Source: Erigeron canadensis (taxonomy: Eukaryota > Streptophyta > Magnoliopsida > Asterales > Asteraceae). From it: a DNA stretch of 64,000 bases. The position numbers and the translations under genes were made by a program. Position 1 is the first letter of the stretch, and each line of letters begins with the position of its first letter. The notes beneath the pieces are model-generated. The model was not told the origin of the DNA. It saw only the letters and a list, made by a program, of their open reading frames with translations, and ran no database searches. This document shows, piece by piece, positions 32,754 to 45,533 of this stretch. The stretch covers positions 20,471,723 through 20,535,722 of the forward strand of contig NC_057767.1 in the NCBI RefSeq assembly GCF_010389155.1, given 5' to 3'.

Positions 32754-35700
32754 ATGTCTCCCAAACCATCTCCGAAAAATCTTTTAGCTGCCAATTATGC
32801 TCCGGTAGCCACCGTAAAAAGGGCCAATCACATCTCTCTCACTGCAGACGCCATCAGAATCAACATGAACAACTGGATGGCCAAACTCTCAACTAATCGT
32901 TCAGCAACATCCATTATTGGAAGGTTAAATACCTTCTTCTTGAGCAGTCCTTTGTATGGTGCCCTAACCTTGAATCCGGGCAAAATGTACCATGACTATC
33001 TATGTGAGTTTTGGTACACTGCCGTGTGTGTGGAAAGTGATGAATCCATCCACTACACACTTAAACATGGCACCAAGAAGTTCACCATTACTGTTGATTC
33101 TCTCAAAGATGCCCTGAGAATGAATTGTTTTGATGAGAATGAAATGCCTGTTGAAATCCCTTCTAGCATCAATACCAGGGAAGTGTGCAGGTTGATGGGG
33201 CACGCTGAGATTGTAGATGAGAATGGACAGCTGCTCAGGAAGGGTTCTGTTTATATGAGTAGTTGACTGATTCATCGAGATATTTTTTCACACACCTTGT
33301 TGAATGTTTGGATGGCAGTTCTGGAGGCTTAGACCAGATAAATCAAACGCAGCTTCAGATTGCCTATTGATTGTGGCATGGGTATAGGGTGGATTTTGCC
33401 CAGATAATCTTCAATGATCTGGTGGACAGATTGAAGGTCAAGAGCAAGAAAGCCTTCATTCCTTTTATTCGATTTTTGTCTATTATTTTCAAAAGGGCTT
33501 TAAAAGATGAGTATACTTTAAATACAACTCATTTTTCATTATGTAAATATCTGAGGGACCTTAACCAGTTGACCTTATCTCCTACTGAGGTTGATATTCC
33601 ATCAGTGATGCTGTACCAATTTAGAATACAAGAAGAAGAAGCCAATGCATCATCACCAGATGAATTAGAAGAGGCTGCAGGTGAGCCTCAAAATACTGAA
33701 GAACCCGTTGAGGTTCCCACCGTTGAAAGGGTGTTGCCCATTTCTCAAGTAGCTCCTAATCCCACCACACCAAGGAATAAAACTCGTCGTCTTAGGAGAG
33801 ACAGAGTTTTGGTCTCATCTCTTCCAGAATCTTCTCAACAGGATTTTGGAGATATTAATTAGGAAAATCCACAAGCAACCACTTCCACAGTTCTTGTAGA
33901 AGGAAGTGGTGAAGAAGAAAGAGGGTCAGGGTCACCTCTAATAATACCAGTCTCAACTTCTGCAAGTGGGGACATCATGACTGCAGATGGATCATTAATT
34001 GTGGAAGGAGTTCAGGGGGAACAAACTGAGAATCTGGAGAAGGGTGCTCAGATTGATTTAAATAGAGTGGGGGAGAATGTCTAAGTAGAGGACCAAGCAG
34101 GTGGAACCGGCCCAGATTAGGATATGGTTGATTCTCTACTGTCTGAAGACAATGACTTTGATGTGAACATGAGTTTTCCGGGAGATGAAGAAGTTGATCG
34201 CACTATTAATTCTGTCTCCCAGTCAATTCTTTCAGAAATGCCTCCTCCACCTCCAGAAAATACACCAACACCTACTCCAGAACAAACAACAACAACACCA
34301 ACAACTTCTGAATCACCTTGTGCACCAGAAAATCAACCCCTTCAAACTTCTGAACCACTGGTAGTCACCCAATCAACTGAAAATATCACAAGGGTGTTGC
34401 CAATATGTTCTATCACCAGAATCACCAATCCTTCCAGTGGTCTTTCCTCTTCTTCTTCAACCGAGGTCCAATGCCTTTTTGATAAGGTGGCGGACCTGGA
34501 GAGATCACTGCAATCTTCTTCTCAAGTTATTTCTGACTTTAAATCTTTAATTTCCAATAATCTTAAGTCAGGAATGAACATATTTGCTGGTAATGAGAAG
34601 ATGGTCTTTGAGAAACTGGATGAACTTGTTGTGGCAACAAATAAAAATTCTGAATTTATACAAGTTGCAGTCCAGGGATTAAAGGAGGATATGGTGACAT
34701 CAGTTCAGACTGCCTTCAAAGCCAAAATTGTTCAACCTTTGGCGAGTCTGATTGGTAAGGTGCAGAATTTGACCACCAGAATAAGCTGTCTGGAAAGCAG
34801 GCCAACTCTTGAGAAGAATTCTGTTGTCAGCACCCTTAGTGATGAAGTTGTCAGAAAATTTAGGGTGGATATGTTGAAGGAAATAACAGAAGAAGTTTCT
34901 GAAACAATCATCATAAATCTTCGTGATGGGTTGCTGCCTGAAGTAATAAAGATGATTGACAACCAGTTGCCTCGCCACTTTCCTCAGGATCTATAGATTA
35001 TCAAAAAGGAAGTGATGCAGTTGAGGAAGACTGTGAACAACATTTCTCCAGTGTCTGGTAGAACCTTTGATTCTGCTGATAGACATAAATTGGACCAAGT
35101 GTGGAATCATCTTCAGTCTGGAGATGCTTCAATGGGGGAAAGTTTTTCAAAAGAAAAAGCTGGTGATCTTCAGAAAAAAATTGAAGTCTGGAAGAAGGTG
35201 ATTGGAACAACAGATGTCATTGGTACTGACGCCAGTGTTCAGGTTGAAGAAGAGGCTGCTGGTACTGATGCCAGTGAGCCAGTGTTGGAAGAATTCCCAG
35301 ACATCCCAACCACAATGAAAAAGATCAGAAGAAAGAATGTGGTGTCTGGTGAAGCAACTAGAGAAGCAGAAGAAGAATATGTATCTGCTGATGAGGCCAA
35401 GGCAAAAAGACTAGAGCAAGAGTGCATCATGATTGAAATTTTCAAGAAAAATATGAAGGATGACTTAATTGCTCACCAGTTAGATATGGTCAGGCATGGG
35501 ACTCTGGATTCTTATAATGCTGGCAGGTTGGGTGTTCAAATTGAAGTTTATAAAAAAATGAAGGATGATCCCAGGCTCAAGAAATGTCTATATTCGATCC
35601 ATGTATGCTCAAGATGAACAAGTTTATGATTCTGAAATTTATGGTGTAAGCATACTGGATCTCATTGCCCAGAGAAAAGAAGAATTGAAAGATCTCCAGA

Positions 35701-36317
35701 ATCAAGTAAGGAGTAATGCTACTGCTCTGGAGAATGAATATAGAAAGAAGATCAAAGGTTTGCGCAAGGCACCAGCCAGATTAACAAAAGCTGCCAGAGA
35801 TGCAGATCTTAGCACCTTCACTCCCTTGAACACTCCAGAAAGAATTAACAAAGAAAAAATTCAACAAGTTGCTGAGCAAAGAAAGGTGTCCAGGGAAGTT
35901 GATGATTTGGTAAGGAAGGCTCAGATAAAAGAAAAGTATGAGCATTTGTCAAGATTCAGAGCTGATGTCTGACCAATACTGGGTGCTGAGATCCATTTAG
36001 TAGAAAATCATGATAATTTCTCAAAGTTCCATATCAAACTCTTCAGAGAAGGGAACTTTACTGATGAAAGAAAAGATACGTCAATCACAGCATTTGGATG
36101 GTCAGAACTTAGAGAGATTGGCCTTTCTTACAGAGGTAAAAGTGTTTCCCAAGATGTAAAATACTTTATGAAGAGGATTGGCATGGAATGGATGAGGAAG
36201 GAACTGATGGAGATGGAGTTGGGCTTAAGGACTGCTCTAACTACACCATCATCTCCAGGTTCAAAGATGAAGGCCATAGAAGAGTCATCTGGGCATGCTG
36301 AAAAGAGAAGGGCCTGA
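32754..36317 (+). pseudogene. Large orphan ORF of non-autonomous LTR element
   Basis: A broken frame of about 1180 codons. Pieces: 32754-33266 (MSPKPSPKNLL..., with a folded N-terminal domain containing SATSIIGRLNTFFLSSPLYGA and YHDYLCEFWYTAVCVES); 33371-33862 (FAQIIFNDLVDRLKVKSKK..); 34124-34996 (Pro/Thr-rich linker, then coiled coil); 35012-35617 and 35565-35972 (charged, helical). A C-terminal piece runs to the TGA at 36315-36317 (TAFGWSELREIGLSYRG). Stops sit at 33264, 33860, 34082, 34118, 34994 and 35970, and frame changes occur near 33270 and 35570. There is no zinc knuckle, protease, integrase, RT or RNase H. The N-terminal domain resembles the large proteins of unknown function encoded upstream of or in place of gag in Asteraceae retrotransposons (recalled, not searched). 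A role in packaging or trans-mobilisation would be speculation. Confidence 0.75.
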
Positions 36318-36591
36318 ATCTTTGTTTTGTACTTGTATTTTGTTTATTTTTGATATAAAGTTGTAACTTTCAACCATTTGATGTCTGTATATATAAGTTG
36401 CAAGCTTTATTTTTCACAAGTACTTGAACAGATTAAGTCTAGAAATTAAAATGTACAAACTGGGAACACTGATGATTTATAAAGTGGCTCTCCAGTAATT
36501 CAAAATTAGACTTAGTCGATTTTTCAAGGATTTTTTCAAGCACAAACCTGTATAGATAAAAGCTTGAAAATCCTTGCATAATTTCTAAACA

Positions 36592-37619
36592 AATAAGGGG
36601 AATTTGTTAGGTCCAGAGTTACTGGACTCGCTCCAGACGAGACTACTGGAGCCCTCTGAAGATTTGTCAAAAAATTATGTGAAGACTAGTGAACCATTTA
36701 CTTGTACAGGAATCTGGATTCCACCAGATTGGTTCACTTGACTTCACTCCAGTCAAGATCTTTCCACTGAAGAACATTCTCACCATAGTCGAAGACTGAA
36801 GTCTGAAGAAAGAAGTCTGACAAATAGCGGAGCTCACTGAAAGACTTACCAGATCTCCTGACTGGAGTCCTTGACAGTGTTCTAGACCTTACAAGTCTGA
36901 ACACTGATTACGAGGAATTGACTTTATGCCTTTACATGCCTCTACCCGGACAATCCATTTGTCCTTTGTTAAAAGCCTTACACGTATGTAAAAGTTGTTG
37001 GTTAATTAGAAGACAAGTCACTATCAAGTGACTTTATTCTTGTACTTTAATCAATGCATTTAAGGAATTAAAGTAATTTCCTTAAATGGATGTAACCATA
37101 TTTGTATGATAAAAAGAATATTATATTTATTCTTTGTGCCTATAAATACCAAGTCACTTCCCTAGTCCAAATTACACTTTTGCAATTTGGTCTTTGCTCA
37201 AATACTCTCGATCTAAACATTTATACTTCACAACTTTAAGTATTTCGATCAAAAGAGTTTATTTAGCAAATATTAGATCACTTGTAATTCATAAGGGTGT
37301 TTAGATACTTACTTTGTAATATCTTAGTTCCGCAACAACCTTGTATTTTATTTAACATCAATAAATAAAATACACTTGAAAATTACATTATGTCTCACCA
37401 TTTACTTTACATGCTTATCTTTATATTGCTTAAGTACATATTACTTTATATATATTCTTGCTATTATATTTATTGTAATACTAGTCCAATCTAGTGCTTA
37501 CTTGACTTGTCGCATGTATACTAGTCCAATCTAGTGCTTCTTTGACTTGTTGTAATCTACACTTGTGGGTTAGACCATCAAGTGAGGGACTTCAGAGTAT
37601 AAAAGAAACTTTGTTACAT
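36592..37619 (+). mobile_element. PPT and 3' LTR of orphan-ORF element
   Basis: PPT AATAAGGGGAATT (36592-36604) abuts TGTTAGGTCCAGAG at 36605. TATAAATA is at 37141-37148, and a polyadenylation region ATCAATAAATAAAATACA at ~37362. A 38-bp tandem duplication (ACTAGTCCAATCTAGTGCTT..) lies at ~37480-37555. The end is placed near 37619 (TTTGTTACA) because homology with the 5' LTR runs at least to GGGACTTCAG at 37588. Together with the left LTR it bounds an internal region of ~4.6 kb with no pol. Confidence 0.7.
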
Positions 37620-39237
37620 TATGATTTAGCAATTAGTATTTACATTTGAATAATTTATTTCTTATTTAAGTATATTTTTACATTTAATATATACGTATTT
37701 TTTGTTCCATATATATTTGACACGAGTTTAAAATCTATAAATGTTTATAACTCATAAGTAAAGTATATAATTACTTGGTTTTATTATTTTCATATGTCAG
37801 TATATAATATTTTGCTATGTTAAAACTTATTAGATTTTCTATAACTTATACCCAATTTTTTTCTTTTAATTAAAAAAGGTTTTTATATGATTTATTGCTA
37901 TTTTTTTTTAATCAAATGGGTTTGCTTATCAATTATTTATGATATCTTGGCAGGAAACATATATCAATAATATGATGCAACCTTAAGTAAATTGTTTAAG
38001 TAGTAATGCTGTGATCTTTCTTGATTGGTCCAAACCGTTATTATTACTATGTGTTTTAAGATTTATATTATATTGTTTAATTATATGTTTTTCTTTAATA
38101 TTTCTGGTCCAGTTTCAACTTTCAAGTATGTGTATTTTCCATTTATCTTTTTTTTTTTATTTGTAACTAGCTAATTAATTCGGGTTCAACTCGGGTATTC
38201 TAATTAAAGTTTTAGAAATGAAAGATATGTAGTAAAAAAAAAGTTATGTAATTTTTGTTATTAATATATTATAACTTGATATTGATATAAAAATAATGAA
38301 TCGACTAAGACAAAAATACATAAAATAAGATTACCATTTGGGTGAAAACAAAAAGAAAAATTTCAAAGATTTATGTTGAAAAATAACTTTCTTTATCTCT
38401 AATAAAAGATTAGGAATTTTAAATAAGCATTTAATATAATGATTTTTTTTCCATATATATATATATGACATCATAAATCAAAGAAATTTTTTATAAAAAA
38501 ATATGTGAGTTTGTCACATAATATTTTTTTAAAAATACTTTAAAAAGACAATCTTCTTTTATTTATTATAAAGATTTATTTTCACTTTAACATGTGGCTC
38601 GATTAGTTATATTCGGCCAATAACCGGATATAAAGGTAATTTCCAATTAAGCCTAAACCAGGAAACCAAAACTATAATTGGCGAAGCCAAACTTTAATAC
38701 CAGCCACAAAAATTGTTAAGGTATATGGTGGATCATTTATCCTCCAACTAAGAAGGAATCATACATTACATTGGTACCCCTTGGAATATGGTCGAGTATA
38801 CAGTCGTTGGATGTAATTCAACTTTCATTATACAAGGAGTTTGGAGTCGACATGAAAAAAGAATTTATTATACATATCTATATATCAAACTTTTTTGTCT
38901 ACATATAGAATAATGTAATTTGATTAAGATAATAATTTATATATAGTGATTTGACAAATTGTCAACGAATAGATTTTTCATAGGATTATAAATCAACATT
39001 ATCTAATTGATGAATTTAATAGTAAATAGCTAGCTAGAAAAATGAACAAGAATTGAAGAATATGAATTCTGAAATTTTTAATAAGTAAACAAGAATTATG
39101 TCAAATGATTCAAGATCAACTCTCGTGAGATTAGTGTTTTACTCAAGAAGTAATAGTTCGATCCTCATAATTAATCTCATTTGATGGGTCTTTGGAGTTT
39201 TCCCTTCGATGCAATCAGTTAGACAACCGAATACCTT
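37620..39237. other. AT-rich intergenic, nothing recognised
   Basis: No supported ORF. A short tract near 39110-39230 (AGTTCGATCC.., GATGGGTCTTTGGAG) is faintly SINE-like but lacks defined ends. Confidence 0.5.
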
Positions 39238-39959
39238 AGGTATGTTTAGTTGGGAGCTTTTTAGAACTTTTAAGAGCTTCAAGCTTCAAACTTTTAGGAA
39301 AAAGCTCCTATCAAGTATAAAGCTTCGTTTGGTGACAAAAGCTTCAACCTTTTAAATTTATCAAAAAGCTTCTTTTGTAAACGCTACATTGCCTAGCGTT
39401 TGAATGTAGCTACAAGCTTTTACCATGTCAAACTACTTAAATACCCTTTATATTTTGTAAGAATCTTTGAGGCTACATGCTTTTTTTAATGTACCTACAA
39501 TCCTACGCTTCTTAGACTGATATGCAACATGAGTTATAGGAGTACACTTTTTAGTTTTTACATTTTAGAATATTGACAGGAGTACTATACTTATTAAAAA
39601 AGATAGAGTATATTTTATAAACAAATATATGTAGGCTATAGCAACATAACTTTTAAGTTACACTCGTAATTTTGTCAAATGACTATTTTATTTAATTATA
39701 ATAATCACTTTTATTTGATTATGAATATATATAAATACAAATATATAATATATACATATATATTAATTTTAATGTTAAGTATTTTTTAAATCAATATTCT
39801 TTCTTGTCATTTTATGCATTTTATTAACAGCTATAGCTCTTCTACCAAACATCAAAATATGTAAAAAATAAATCAGTTACAGCTACATGCTACAGCTAGT
39901 AGCTAACACCTACCAGTTATCAGCTAGTAGCTACCAGCCAGTTTTACCAAACATACCTT
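39238..39959. mobile_element. hAT-type MITE, ~0.72 kb
   Basis: Left end AGGTATGTTTAGTTGGGAGC, right end complement of AAGGTATGTTTGGTAAAACTGG. The subterminal regions are rich in AAGCTTC and AGCTAGTAGCTA motifs. The AT-rich interior has no transposase. Target duplication is not clear. Confidence 0.6.
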
Positions 39960-40275
39960 GTATGAGTTAGCCCCTCAACTTTAAATGGTTGGAGAATATG
40001 TTGTTCAAAAAGAAAGTAAGCGATAATCAAAAATCAATGAACTTTTAACCTAATTAACGATATTCGAATCCTCAAAATTATACTAATGGTTGATATCTTC
40101 TAATCTTTACAATAGATCTCAAGTCTGAATCCTGTACGTCTTGAATGTAGTCAAGAAAAAAAATTCAAAAATGAACATGCATGTGAGCAATAAAGCAAAG
40201 AAGACAACTCAATTGGAGTGTAGTATTGATTGGGGTATATATGTATGTTAAGGCATATATAGTTGTGGTTAATAT

Positions 40276-40711
40276 CACTACAAACAATATTGCATTTGTT
40301 TACACTTTTAAGTGAGTGTGAAGAAATTAAAAATTGTCACGTTTTTAAATGTGTAGAAATATATTGAATTAAAAATGTATATAAATTTCTCCACACTAAA
40401 AAGTGTGTATAAATAAAAGTTCACACTTTTTAGTGTGAACTTTCGTTTTTAGTGTGAACTTTCGTAGTTATTTTGTCACACCGCATTTGTTCACGGTAAC
40501 TATTTTAGTTACCATGGACAAATGGAGTGTGATAAAATAATTACGAAAGTTCACACAAGTGTGAACTTTTAATTTTACACACGTTTTAGTATGGAGAAAT
40601 TTTCACACACTTTTAATTCAATATATATCTATACACTAAAAAGCGTGACAAATTTTTTAATTTATTCACACTCAATTAAAAATGTGAAAAAATGCAATAT
40701 AATTTGTAGTG
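40276..40711. mobile_element. CACTA-type MITE, 436 bp palindrome
   Basis: Ends CACTACAAACAATATTGCAT and (complement of) CACTACAAATTATATTGCAT. The body folds on itself around GTAACTATTTTAGTTAC (40495-40511), with repeated TTCACACTTTTTAGTGTGAA blocks. The flanks TAT/TAC are a possible degenerate 3-bp target duplication, as expected for CACTA (En/Spm) elements. No transposase. The 85-codon ORF at 40591-40848 leaves the element and is an artefact. Confidence 0.75.
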
Positions 40712-41542
40712 TACAACTATACTATAATTTAAGCACAACAATAACTACGGCAATGGTCACATATATAATAAGTTCCATGACAAGTTGGCATATAGCTAGC
40801 TCCACTATATGGGCACGGCTATACGAAAAGAAACAACTAGCTAGCTAGCTAGCTAGATTGTGCCCCTACGTACAACCAATAACAACTAACCTTGATTGAA
40901 ATTTACACTGAGATGCAACATTAACAAAACTAAAAATCTAACGATACTTGACTCTAATCGTATCTCTATATCCAAACAACCTTAAAGATTACATCATTCG
41001 TAAGATCGAGCATATAGTATTGGGTCGTCGGCACCGTCCCCATTCACACCTCTTCCTTGGTTGCCTTCACTTCCCGTGAACCCCTTCTACTCTTTTTCTA
41101 TTCCTGGTCGGGTCGTTCATTAAGGGCACTGGGGTCATGGTGTGTTTGGGTGTGTTTGAACCTAGCTAGCTTGGTATGATGACGTATCCGTTACAAATGC
41201 GGACACAAAAAGAAGACACTTGACCACTTTGACAAAGTGAAATCAAAGCAATTTACAAAGTTGTGATAACTATAAACAAGATGTTTTAAGCCATAAGATA
41301 AACTTAACGATTTTTCATGCTTTTTTAAATACACGCAGTTTCAGTTATTACAAAGAAAATGACAACATTTCTTTTATCAATTGGTATGACTTTTCGAGGT
41401 TATGGGAAGGTAGTTGTTAGAACAAATAATTAATAGCGAGTGTAACTAGGGGCATGTTAGTGGTATATTAGTAATTTTAGAGTACCAAACTTAAACTAAC
41501 AAACAATTTAGTAACCATCATCGAGTAATCTAATGGTAATAA
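40712..41542. other. Intergenic, nothing recognised
   Basis: Contains a short (CTAG)n run at ~40838-40855. No gene or element ends. Confidence 0.5.
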
Positions 41543-42774
41543 TATGTATTTTTTTAACAAAAGGCTTCAAGTTCGGGTTCTACTCTAGAGATATTTGAAG
41601 GTGACTACATATATATAATTTTTACCTATAGTAAGTCTGAATAAATTTTTTCCTTAAAAAATCTCTGGCAGTCTGATAGAAATTTCTCAGTTATAAAGAT
41701 TTCTTATGGAGAGGTTTGAATTAGGTATTTATTTAGCGACAGGGTTCGCGATAAAAAATAACGTATGCTAGATCTTCTGATATTCATAAAAAATTCACAC
41801 CTTAAAAAATACATACATACATATATATATGGTAACACTCCGGTGAGAACACTTTTAAAATAAGAATGATGAGAACACCTTAAAAACATCATTTTGATGC
41901 ATTAAAAGTTCATAAAACCAACATAGTGCAGAACTAATTATCTTTATTTAAGTGTTTAACAACACATTCATCCGTCAAAATCGAAATAATCATGTTTTTT
42001 GTTTTGTGCATTCATCTTGGATGCATAATCATCAAAATGATGCATCCAACAAAAAAGTCTATATAGAGTGTTCTCACCGGAGTGTTACCCTATATAGGGG
42101 GACAATCAAATAAGAACAGTTTTAAAATAAGAACGGTGAGAACACCTTAAAAACATCATTTTGATGCATTAAAAGTCTATAAAACTGACATAGTGCATAA
42201 CTAATTATCATTATTTAAGTGTTTAACAACACATTGATTCATCAAAATCGAAAAAATCAAGTTTTTTTGTTGGATGCATCATTTTGATGATTATGTATCC
42301 AAGATGAATGCACAAAACAAAAAACATGATTATTTCGATTTTGACGGATGAATGTGTTGTTAAACACTTAAATAAAGATAATTAGTTCTGCACTATGTTG
42401 GTTTTATGAACTTTTAATGCATCAAAATGATGTTTTTAAGGTGTTCTCATCGTTCTTATTTTAAGAGTGTTCTCACCGGAGTGTTACCATATATATATAT
42501 GTATGTATTTTTTAAGGTGTGAATTTTTTATGAATATCAGAAGGTCCAGCATACGTTATTTTTTATCGCGAACCCTGTCGCTAAATAAATACCTAATTCA
42601 AACCTCTCCATAAGAAATCTTTATAACTGAAAAATTTCTATCAGACTGCCAGAGATCCGAAGGGAAAAAATTTACTCAGACTTACTATAGGTAAAAATTA
42701 TATATATGTAGTCACCTTCAAATATCTCTAGAGTAGAACCCGAACTTGAAGCCTTTTGTTAAAAATATACATAT
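41543..42774. repeat. 1.2-kb compound inverted repeat
   Basis: The outer arms 41543-41830 and 42489-42774 are near-identical inverted copies of a non-MITE sequence (AGGCTTCAAGTTCGGGTTC, GCGACAGGGTTCGCGATAAA). Between them lie two MITE copies. Copy A (41831-42089) has perfect 23-bp ends GGTAACACTCCGGTGAGAAC.. on both sides. Copy B (42097-42488) is itself an inverted dimer, with one diverged end (GGGGACAATCAAATAAGAAC) and one standard end. ACATCATTTTGATGCAT recurs in each half. The 62-codon minus ORF at 41704-41892 spans an arm and a MITE end and is not a gene. Confidence 0.88.
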
Positions 42775-43157
42775 TTATTATTAATTAATTAATCTTTATT
42801 TTGTATGTGTATATAATATGGTTTGACATACAGATTTCAGTTCCTTGACAAGGTAGGGAAGAGGGCTGAGGGTTAGGCTTTGTTAATGGAAAAGAATGAT
42901 CTTAAATTATCATCAATGATTTCGGGTATTATAGTTTGTCTAAATTTATAAGAGTCACAAAAATGGATTTTTTTACTGGTGATAATTATCTATAACCGTC
43001 TCTTTTTTAACTCATAAGACCTGACACCTTATATTAATTCTTTTTTAGCTTTTATGGGTTTAATTGAAAATATCAAAAAGTAAAGCAAAAACCACCAAAC
43101 CGTTGCTAAAGTAATCCTCGCTCAGAATTTGGTGCACTCTCCAGCTTACAAAATACT
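42775..43157. other. AT-rich flank, nothing recognised
   Basis: Non-coding sequence between the inverted repeat and the copia 5' LTR. Confidence 0.5.
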
Positions 43158-43872
43158 TGTCATATGATCATATTATTATAAGTCGTATGTCCGAGAATAA
43201 TTTAAGCCTACGGGGTCACACGAAATAACACGGTAACTCGATAATAACAATTGATATTATAGTAATATATTAATTAGTTTGATCACGAAATAATTAATTA
43301 AACATAGTTAAAGGATTAATTATATTTAATTAATTAAAAAGAAGGATTAAAATGTGAAAATTAGAAAGTGGACTTGGAGTTAAGTCCATTAGGGGAGGCC
43401 GGCCACATTAAGGCTTTCCATAGCCTTGATGTTTGCTTAATCTCCAAGAAAAGTTAACCTAATATTGTCCTATAAATAGAAGGTTAAGCTTAAGGTTTTT
43501 TCACACACAATTACAAAGTAATTCTCTCCTCCTTCTCTCCTCTTCTTCTTGTTTCGGCCGAACTCCCTATCTCAAAGGGGTTTTCGGTTTCGACTTTTAA
43601 GTTTAGGGTTTTAAACAAAGGGTTGTTTAGGTTCGTGATCGGGGTACTAGCATACATTATTCGAGGTGTCTAGTGTGCGATCGTGGAGGGGTTTTGCTTT
43701 AAACCCTAAGCATTAATAATAATCTTATTACTATTATTTCAATTGGATCATTGCATATAAGGTACACGTCTGAATTCTCTCTTTGTTAATTAATGTGATT
43801 ACATATATGTTTTGATTTCTTCCGTTGAGCTTATTCGTGATCTTGTATGTTTTATGTGTTCATATTCTAACA
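43158..43872 (+). repeat. Copia 5' LTR
   Basis: Starts TGTCATATGATCATATT and ends TTCATATTCTAACA. The TATA box TATAAATA is at 43471-43478. After it come a CT-rich initiator-like stretch (TTCTCTCCTCCTTCTCTCC) and the TTTCGGCCGAACTCCC block. It lacks 3 bp at its start compared with the 3' copy (TGTTGGCATATG). Confidence 0.92.
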
Positions 43873-45533
43873 GTGGTATCACGAGCCACATATGTGATCT
43901 ATTAATTACAAAGATCAAAACTTGAAGGGGGGTTTAAGGGTTGGTTGAATTTTAATTAATTAATTAAAGTGGTTTTCTTATTTTAATTAATTATTAATTT
44001 CGATTTTAATTAAATAAAAATTAGGGTTTTGTTTAATTAAAGTTTTAACCTTGTTCAATGGAGATTGAAACCCTCAGACAAGTTTTGAATTATGAATTGA
44101 TATAAATTATGTGATGAATTGCATGATTACGTGTATCGTTTTATTTAATATTGTTAAATAAATAGTAAAATCACATGAAATTCATGCAAAATTTTATTAT
44201 GATTTTACTGGATATATAAAGAGTTATATTATGCAAAGCATGTTGATCCAATAATTAGGGTTAATTATTAGATAATTATGTGACAATGTGATTTTTGCGT
44301 GTAAATTTTCTGATGTGCGACAGTTTACTAGAAAAATCATATAAAATAATCTGTAATGAGTTAGGAGTCGTTCTTTGGATTGTAGAAGACCAATACATAG
44401 GGCTACAACTTTGTAGTTTTGGTCGAAAGCTGAATTGGACCAAAAACAGGTGTAAACTGGTCATCAAGATGCTGGAAATTTCCAGACAGCAAGTATATGT
44501 GTTTTATTTGCAACTTGATTTGTTTAAAGGCTTACGCAATCAAGGTAACTTGATGCATGTGGTCCTCTTCTTCGGAAGGGGGAGCCGGAATTGAAATTTT
44601 GCATGAACCATAGTGACCATGCTTAGGTGGCCCACCTTAACTTGTTACTTGATTAAATAGTTCGGTAATTAGTAAGTTTATTAATTTTTGTATTTTGTTT
44701 ATAAGTTGTATAAAGGTGATGCAAAAATTGGTTTTGAAAATAAACTTGACTAAGAACTATCGAAATATAGATTTCATTAATAAAATTGGAGTCTTGCAAC
44801 CTTGAGATACACCGGCTCACCCATTTGAACAAACTCTAAGAGAGGTATAAGTCGGAGTGCGCTAGCCTTCTAAAAGGGCGGGTTTTTAAATCGCGTTTAT
44901 CGCATACCTTTGCCCTTGCGCTTCTTTATGCGTTTAAATGGAGCTACCGAGCTCTCTTGTGTTGTAAGACTATACAAATGATTTTATTAAATATTATGTT
45001 TCGAAGATTATGCATGAGTCTTCAAAACATAAACTTTTGATTCACATCAAATGCATTACCCATTTAAAGTTAAGTTAATGCCACCCACTTTGCTAAGAAA
45101 ATTTGCCAGTGCTTTTTGCTCTACGTGAGACGTAGGTGAATTGTATCTCTTCAAGGTGGATTACCACTCGTTGTGAGACAGCGGTGGACTATCTACATGT
45201 TCTTAATTGGACGACTTAAAACGAGTTAAGAGGCAAGACCTTAACCCGTGGCATAAGATGGGACAAAACATGTTTATAAAACACTTAATACCCCTTTACA
45301 GTGTTATTGTAAGTCCCATAAACCTAGTAGTTGCATGAATGCAATTATCGATTCTCGATTACCTTTTGAATACCGTCATTTCTAGCAGATCAACTGATGA
45401 AATGATTGTATGTCAAGCTGGATCCTAGCCTTAGTGAAAGTAATTTGTTAGATGAATTTAACAAGGGTAAAATTACATTTCTTAAGGATAATTATCGGAA
45501 TACTGATAATTGAACTTTTTGTCTGTTTTGTAG
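43873..45533 (+). other. Copia leader with possible intron
   Basis: Non-coding leader beginning with the PBS. The last bases before the gag ATG read TTTTTGTCTGTTTTGTAG directly abutting ATG, a strong splice-acceptor-like sequence. A spliced leader is therefore possible, which would bring gag closer to the cap. The 99-codon ORF at 44295-44594 has no known domain. Confidence 0.5.

Noticed and set aside
41704..41892. Minus-strand ORF in the inverted repeat
   Set aside because: Crosses from a repeat arm into a MITE end; cannot be a conserved gene.
40270..42780. CRISPR-like spacing of repeats
   Set aside because: Repeats are inverted, differ in length and belong to MITEs; CRISPR arrays are not expected in plant nuclear DNA.
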